DNA of 8,867 nt from Bacteroidota bacterium (GTDB lineage: Bacteria > Bacteroidota > Ignavibacteria > UBA10030 > UBA8401): assembly GCA_023229405.1 (NCBI GenBank), contig JALNZH010000149.1, positions 1 to 8,867 of the forward strand, read 5' to 3'. The stretch's first letter is position 1, and each line of letters starts with the position of its first letter. Positions 6,208 through 8,867 of this stretch are shown here, piece by piece. Both the position numbers and the translations under genes were made by a program. Below the pieces are notes generated by a model. That model saw only the letters and a list, made by a program, of their open reading frames with translations. It searched no databases and was not told the origin of the DNA.

Positions 6208-7686
6208 ATGACGAATACCTTATCAGATGAGGGGGGACAGGAATCGTTCAGGGATTCTCTCGGGATTGTAGAAAAAAGCGGTAAACGTAAGTGGGTGTAT
6301 CCGAAAGAACCAAAAGGGCGGTTTACGCATGCCCGGAATCTGTTTAGCGGAATATTGCTGTTAATCCTCTTCGGTATGCCGTTCATTAACGTGAACGGAC
6401 ATCCGTACATGCTGTTCGATATCATCAACCGGAAATTTATTCTCTTCGGTGTCGCGTTCGGTCCACAGGATTTTTATCTGCTTGGTCTGACGATGATCAC
6501 GTCGATCGTTTTCATCTTTCTGTTCACAGCGGTTTTCGGACGATTATTCTGCGGATGGGTTTGTCCTCAGACGGTCTTTATGGAATCAGTATTCCGGAAG
6601 ATTGACTATTGGGTGGAAGGAGATAATAAAAATCAACGCAGATTAAATGAATCTTCCTGGACAGGCGAAAAGGTCTTCAGAAAAGGCGCCAAATATCTCA
6701 TCTATTTCGTCGTTTCATTTCTTACCGCCAATATGCTTCTGGCATGGATAATTGGAGTTACTTCACTAGAAAAAATTATCACTGCGCCAGTAGAAGAACA
6801 TTTTGCCGGATTTACGGCAATGATACTGTTCACCGTACTGTTCTATTTCATTTTCATCTGGTTTCGGGAACAGGCATGTATACTTGTCTGTCCCTATGGA
6901 CGATTGCAGGGAGTATTGCTCGATACGAATTCTATCGTGATTGCATACGATTACCTGCGCGGCGAGCCGCGTCAGAAAAAAAAACGGGACGAAGTGCGCA
7001 CTGCCGGGGATTGTATCGATTGCAAGGAGTGTGTTACTGTGTGTCCGACAGGGATCGATATCCGAAACGGGACGCAGTTGGAATGTGTGAACTGCACGGC
7101 TTGTATCGATGCCTGCGATTACGTGATGAAGAAGATCAACAAACCACGCGGTTTAATTCGATATGATTCGGCAAACGGTATCAAAACTTCGACAAGAAAG
7201 ATTTTTACCACACGGGTGATCGGGTACTCTGTTGTGCAAGCGGTGCTACTTTCCATCCTGACATATTTTTTAGTGACACGCTCGGAAATGGATGTAACCA
7301 TTCTTCGAACACCCGGCATGTTCTATCAGGAGCAGCAGGATGATATGGTGAGCAATCTCTATGATATGAAGGTTGTCAACAAAACATTCCAAAATAAAGA
7401 GCTTGAAGTAAAACTGTTGAATCGGGAAGGGGAAGTGAAAATTCTTGGTGAAAAGAGAAGCGTGCCGGCACAGGAAGCGACGTTGACAAAAATGTTCGTA
7501 CTGCTGGAGAAGGAATCGATTACTATGATGAATACGCCGCTGGAGTTCGGCGTGTATGTGGACGGAAAAGAGATTCACCGAATTACAACATCGTTTCTCG
7601 GTCCGGTGGAAAAGAAAGAGCATAAAGACAAACATAAAGATAATAAAGAAGACGATCACCGGGAAAAGAAAGAAGGACATGAATGA
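6208..7686 (+). CDS. ccoG: CcoG (RdxA/FixG-type) iron-sulphur membrane protein for cbb3 copper delivery
   Basis: A 492-residue protein with several membrane helices in the first half (near 45-60, 90-112, 165-187 and 200-220) and one more near 335-355. Membrane-proximal cysteine pairs are CGWVCP (C115, C119) and CILVCP (C224, C228). Two 4Fe-4S ferredoxin motifs follow: C269-x2-C272-x2-C275-x3-CP279 and C293-x2-C296-x2-C299-x3-C303. Residues about 370-465 form the Ig-like FixG C-terminal domain. CcoG has been described as a cupric reductase or copper chaperone step in cbb3 assembly. The last 28 residues (465-492) are an unusual tail rich in His, Lys, Asp and Glu. The start at 6208 has no clear Shine-Dalgarno and lies six bases after the ccoP stop. 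The end overlaps ccoH by four bases (ATGA). Confidence 0.95.
   Translation: MTNTLSDEGGQESFRDSLGIVEKSGKRKWVYPKEPKGRFTHARNLFSGILLLILFGMPFINVNGHPYMLFDIINRKFILFGVAFGPQDFYLLGLTMITSIVFIFLFTAVFGRLFCGWVCPQTVFMESVFRKIDYWVEGDNKNQRRLNESSWTGEKVFRKGAKYLIYFVVSFLTANMLLAWIIGVTSLEKIITAPVEEHFAGFTAMILFTVLFYFIFIWFREQACILVCPYGRLQGVLLDTNSIVIAYDYLRGEPRQKKKRDEVRTAGDCIDCKECVTVCPTGIDIRNGTQLECVNCTACIDACDYVMKKINKPRGLIRYDSANGIKTSTRKIFTTRVIGYSVVQAVLLSILTYFLVTRSEMDVTILRTPGMFYQEQQDDMVSNLYDMKVVNKTFQNKELEVKLLNREGEVKILGEKRSVPAQEATLTKMFVLLEKESITMMNTPLEFGVYVDGKEIHRITTSFLGPVEKKEHKDKHKDNKEDDHREKKEGHE
7621..7644 (+). repeat. 12-bp imperfect tandem repeat in the ccoG tail
   Basis: CATAAAGACAAA (7621-7632) is followed directly by CATAAAGATAAT (7633-7644), encoding HKDK-HKDN, with a degenerate third unit KEDD after it. 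The in-frame duplication explains part of the His/Lys/Asp-rich extension. Such a repeat can vary in copy number between strains without breaking the frame. Confidence 0.6.
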
Positions 7687-8132
7687 AAGTACAGATGAAT
7701 TGGGGAACGTGGATTGTTGTCAGCTTTATTTTTTTTGCCGTCGGTACATTTGCGATGGTCTATATTTCTATGTCGACAAACGTCGATCTCGTGACGGATG
7801 ATTATTATGAGAAAGAACTGAAGTATCAGGATCATATCGATCTGGTAAAAGGAACGAATGCTTTGGAACAACAAGTTGGAATAGATCTGACCGCATCGGT
7901 GCTTCGGATTTCCTTCCCGAGAATCGGCACTCGGGGCACATATTCCGGAACCGTCGAATTCTTCCGTCCCTCGGACAAACGGGGAGATATTTCTTCACCC
8001 ATTTCCATCGACACATCCTTTATACAAACATTTCCGGCAAAAATGTTTGCCAAAGGATTGTGGCGGGTAAAAATATCGTGGACTGTTGGTGCGCAAAACT
8101 ATTATTCAGAACTGCCATTGATCGTACAATAA
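7683..8132 (+). CDS. ccoH: CcoH/FixH cbb3 oxidase assembly protein
   Basis: A 149-residue protein with a single N-terminal membrane anchor (about residues 8-29) and a periplasmic beta-rich domain. The segment after the helix, LVTDDYYEKELKYQDHID (37-53), is typical of FixH proteins, in which a YY-x-KEL-x-YQ pattern follows the anchor. FixH/CcoH is needed for stable assembly of the cbb3 complex and is reported to associate with CcoN and CcoP in other bacteria. The ATG overlaps the ccoG TGA (ATGA), with GAAGGA just upstream serving as ribosome site, so translation is likely coupled. The C-terminal domain is divergent, which is normal for the family. Order and spacing support the call. Confidence 0.92.
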   Translation: MKVQMNWGTWIVVSFIFFAVGTFAMVYISMSTNVDLVTDDYYEKELKYQDHIDLVKGTNALEQQVGIDLTASVLRISFPRIGTRGTYSGTVEFFRPSDKRGDISSPISIDTSFIQTFPAKMFAKGLWRVKISWTVGAQNYYSELPLIVQ

Positions 8133-8136
8133 ATTT

Positions 8137-8847
8137 ATGGATTTGTTAGCAGCATTTTCTCTAGGATTGATCGGAAGTATGCATTGTGTTGGCATGTGTG
8201 GACCGCTGATGCTTGCCGTTCCCAGTAACGCCGCTTCGCGGTGGAGTTTTCTTCTTGAACGAATAATCTATAATGCCGGGAAGGCAGTGACGTATGGAAT
8301 ACTGGGGGCGGTTTTGGGGTACGCAGGGAAACGACTGATGATGAGTATTCAGCAGGATCTTTCCATTGTTCTTGGCGTGTTATTGCTGGTTACCGTTGCA
8401 GTTCCGCTCGGTCTGAAATCTTCTCTAGAACGGTTTTCACCGTTGAAGTATCTTTATCGATTTGTAAAAGCACGGTTTGCGGTATTGATGGGTAAGCGGG
8501 GAAAGACAACTTTATTTGTCATGGGAATGCTTAACGGTTTGCTGCCGTGCGGATTGGTATATACGGCATTAATTGGCGCAACTGTAGTTGCTGATGTGTG
8601 GCAAAGCGCTTTGTTTATGATCGTTTTTGGAGCAGGAACGGCTCCTGCGTTGATTGCTGTTTCAATCACAGGCAAATTGATGTCGGTGAAGTTCCGATCG
8701 GTACTCACCCGTGCACTTCCTGCTCTCAGCATTACTCTCGCGATTCTGCTGATTCTGCGTGGAATGAATTTAGGAATTCCGCTAATCAGTCCGAAAGTAA
8801 ACCACGCAGTCACACACGAAGAAATGATGGATTGTTGCGAGGAGTGA
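8137..8847 (+). CDS. SafE/DsbD_2-type membrane protein, putative metal transporter of the cbb3 operon
   Basis: A 236-residue polytopic membrane protein with about six helices, commonly labelled 'sulfite exporter TauE/SafE family' (COG2836; DsbD_2-like, PF13386). Diagnostic motifs are GSMHCVGMCGP near the N-terminus (H16, C17, C21) and NGLLPCGLVY in the middle (C138), each in a predicted helix. These resemble the paired Cys helices of DsbD/CcdA-type proteins. Genes of this type regularly close cbb3 operons in Bacteroidota and other phyla, and a role in copper supply or export for the oxidase is more likely than sulfite export, but that is inference. The C-terminus carries H223, H227 and adjacent C233-C234, which could bind a metal ion. 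It lies four bases after ccoH with no strong Shine-Dalgarno. I give no symbol because naming is inconsistent. Confidence 0.85.
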   Translation: MDLLAAFSLGLIGSMHCVGMCGPLMLAVPSNAASRWSFLLERIIYNAGKAVTYGILGAVLGYAGKRLMMSIQQDLSIVLGVLLLVTVAVPLGLKSSLERFSPLKYLYRFVKARFAVLMGKRGKTTLFVMGMLNGLLPCGLVYTALIGATVVADVWQSALFMIVFGAGTAPALIAVSITGKLMSVKFRSVLTRALPALSITLAILLILRGMNLGIPLISPKVNHAVTHEEMMDCCEE

Positions 8848-8850
8848 TTA

Positions 8851-8867
8851 TTGGTTACCTCGAAACA
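8851..8867 (+). CDS. Possible start of a further gene, truncated by the window edge
   Basis: After the SafE-like stop, a TTG at 8851-8853 sits six bases behind a GAGGAG sequence (8839-8844) within the last codons of the previous gene. From it only five complete codons (M-V-T-S-K) are available. The spacing fits a tightly coupled next operon gene, but TTG starts are uncommon and nothing of its product can be recognised. Confidence 0.2.

Noticed and set aside
5437..6428. Several open frames of about 100-140 codons on the opposite strand of ccoP and ccoG
   Set aside because: They lie wholly antisense to clearly conserved genes, have no recognisable motifs or ribosome sites, and are explained by the coding bias of the + strand genes.
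1..8867. Mobile elements, CRISPR arrays, tRNA or rRNA genes, phage or toxin-antitoxin genes
   Set aside because: No transposase, terminal inverted repeats, regularly spaced repeats or RNA gene signatures were seen. The window reads as a conserved respiratory operon.

Overview
The window carries an almost complete, tightly packed operon for a cbb3-type (C-family haem-copper) cytochrome c oxidase and its copper and membrane assembly factors. All of its genes lie on the + strand. A truncated gene on the - strand starts divergently at the left edge. The order is ccoI - ccoS - ccoNO (one fused gene) - ccoQ - ccoP - ccoG - ccoH - a SafE/DsbD_2-type membrane protein. Junctions between operon genes range from 4-nt overlaps to a 31-nt gap, so a single transcript from the left end is likely.

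The organism is most likely a member of the Bacteroidota/Ignavibacteriota/Chlorobi (FCB) group. This is inferred from the fused CcoN-CcoO subunit, the CcoP with a single haem site, the gene order, moderate GC content with AT-rich intergenic DNA, and several genes with little or no Shine-Dalgarno sequence. No ribosomal or other phylogenetic marker is present, so the assignment is not firm.

Layout. Positions 1-178 (-) hold the N-terminal 59 codons of a cysteine-rich DUF3795-type protein. Positions 179-466 are an AT-rich divergent intergenic region with two perfect palindromes (12 and 18 bp) and should hold the operon promoter; I could not pick a convincing -35/-10 pair or FNR box. Then come ccoI (467-2875), ccoS (2875-3027, too short for a routine ORF cutoff), ccoNO (3059-5173), ccoQ (5181-5366), ccoP (5371-6201), ccoG (6208-7686), ccoH (7683-8132) and the SafE-like gene (8137-8847). 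The last 20 bases may contain the TTG start of a further gene.

How the genes work together. CcoN contains the haem b and haem b3-CuB centre that reduces O2. The fused CcoO domain and CcoP each bring one c-type haem that delivers electrons, and CcoQ is a small stabilising membrane subunit. CcoI exports copper for CuB, CcoG is the iron-sulphur protein thought to reduce copper on its way to the enzyme, CcoH and CcoS act in assembly and cofactor insertion, and the SafE-like protein with exposed Cys/His residues is a plausible additional metal-handling factor. This is a recognisable high-affinity, micro-oxic respiration locus. I do not see an undescribed system. The points worth a second look are the subunit fusion, the mono-haem CcoP, the His/Lys-rich tail of CcoG, the Cys-Cys tail of the SafE-like protein, the upstream palindromes and a few strong hairpins inside coding sequence.
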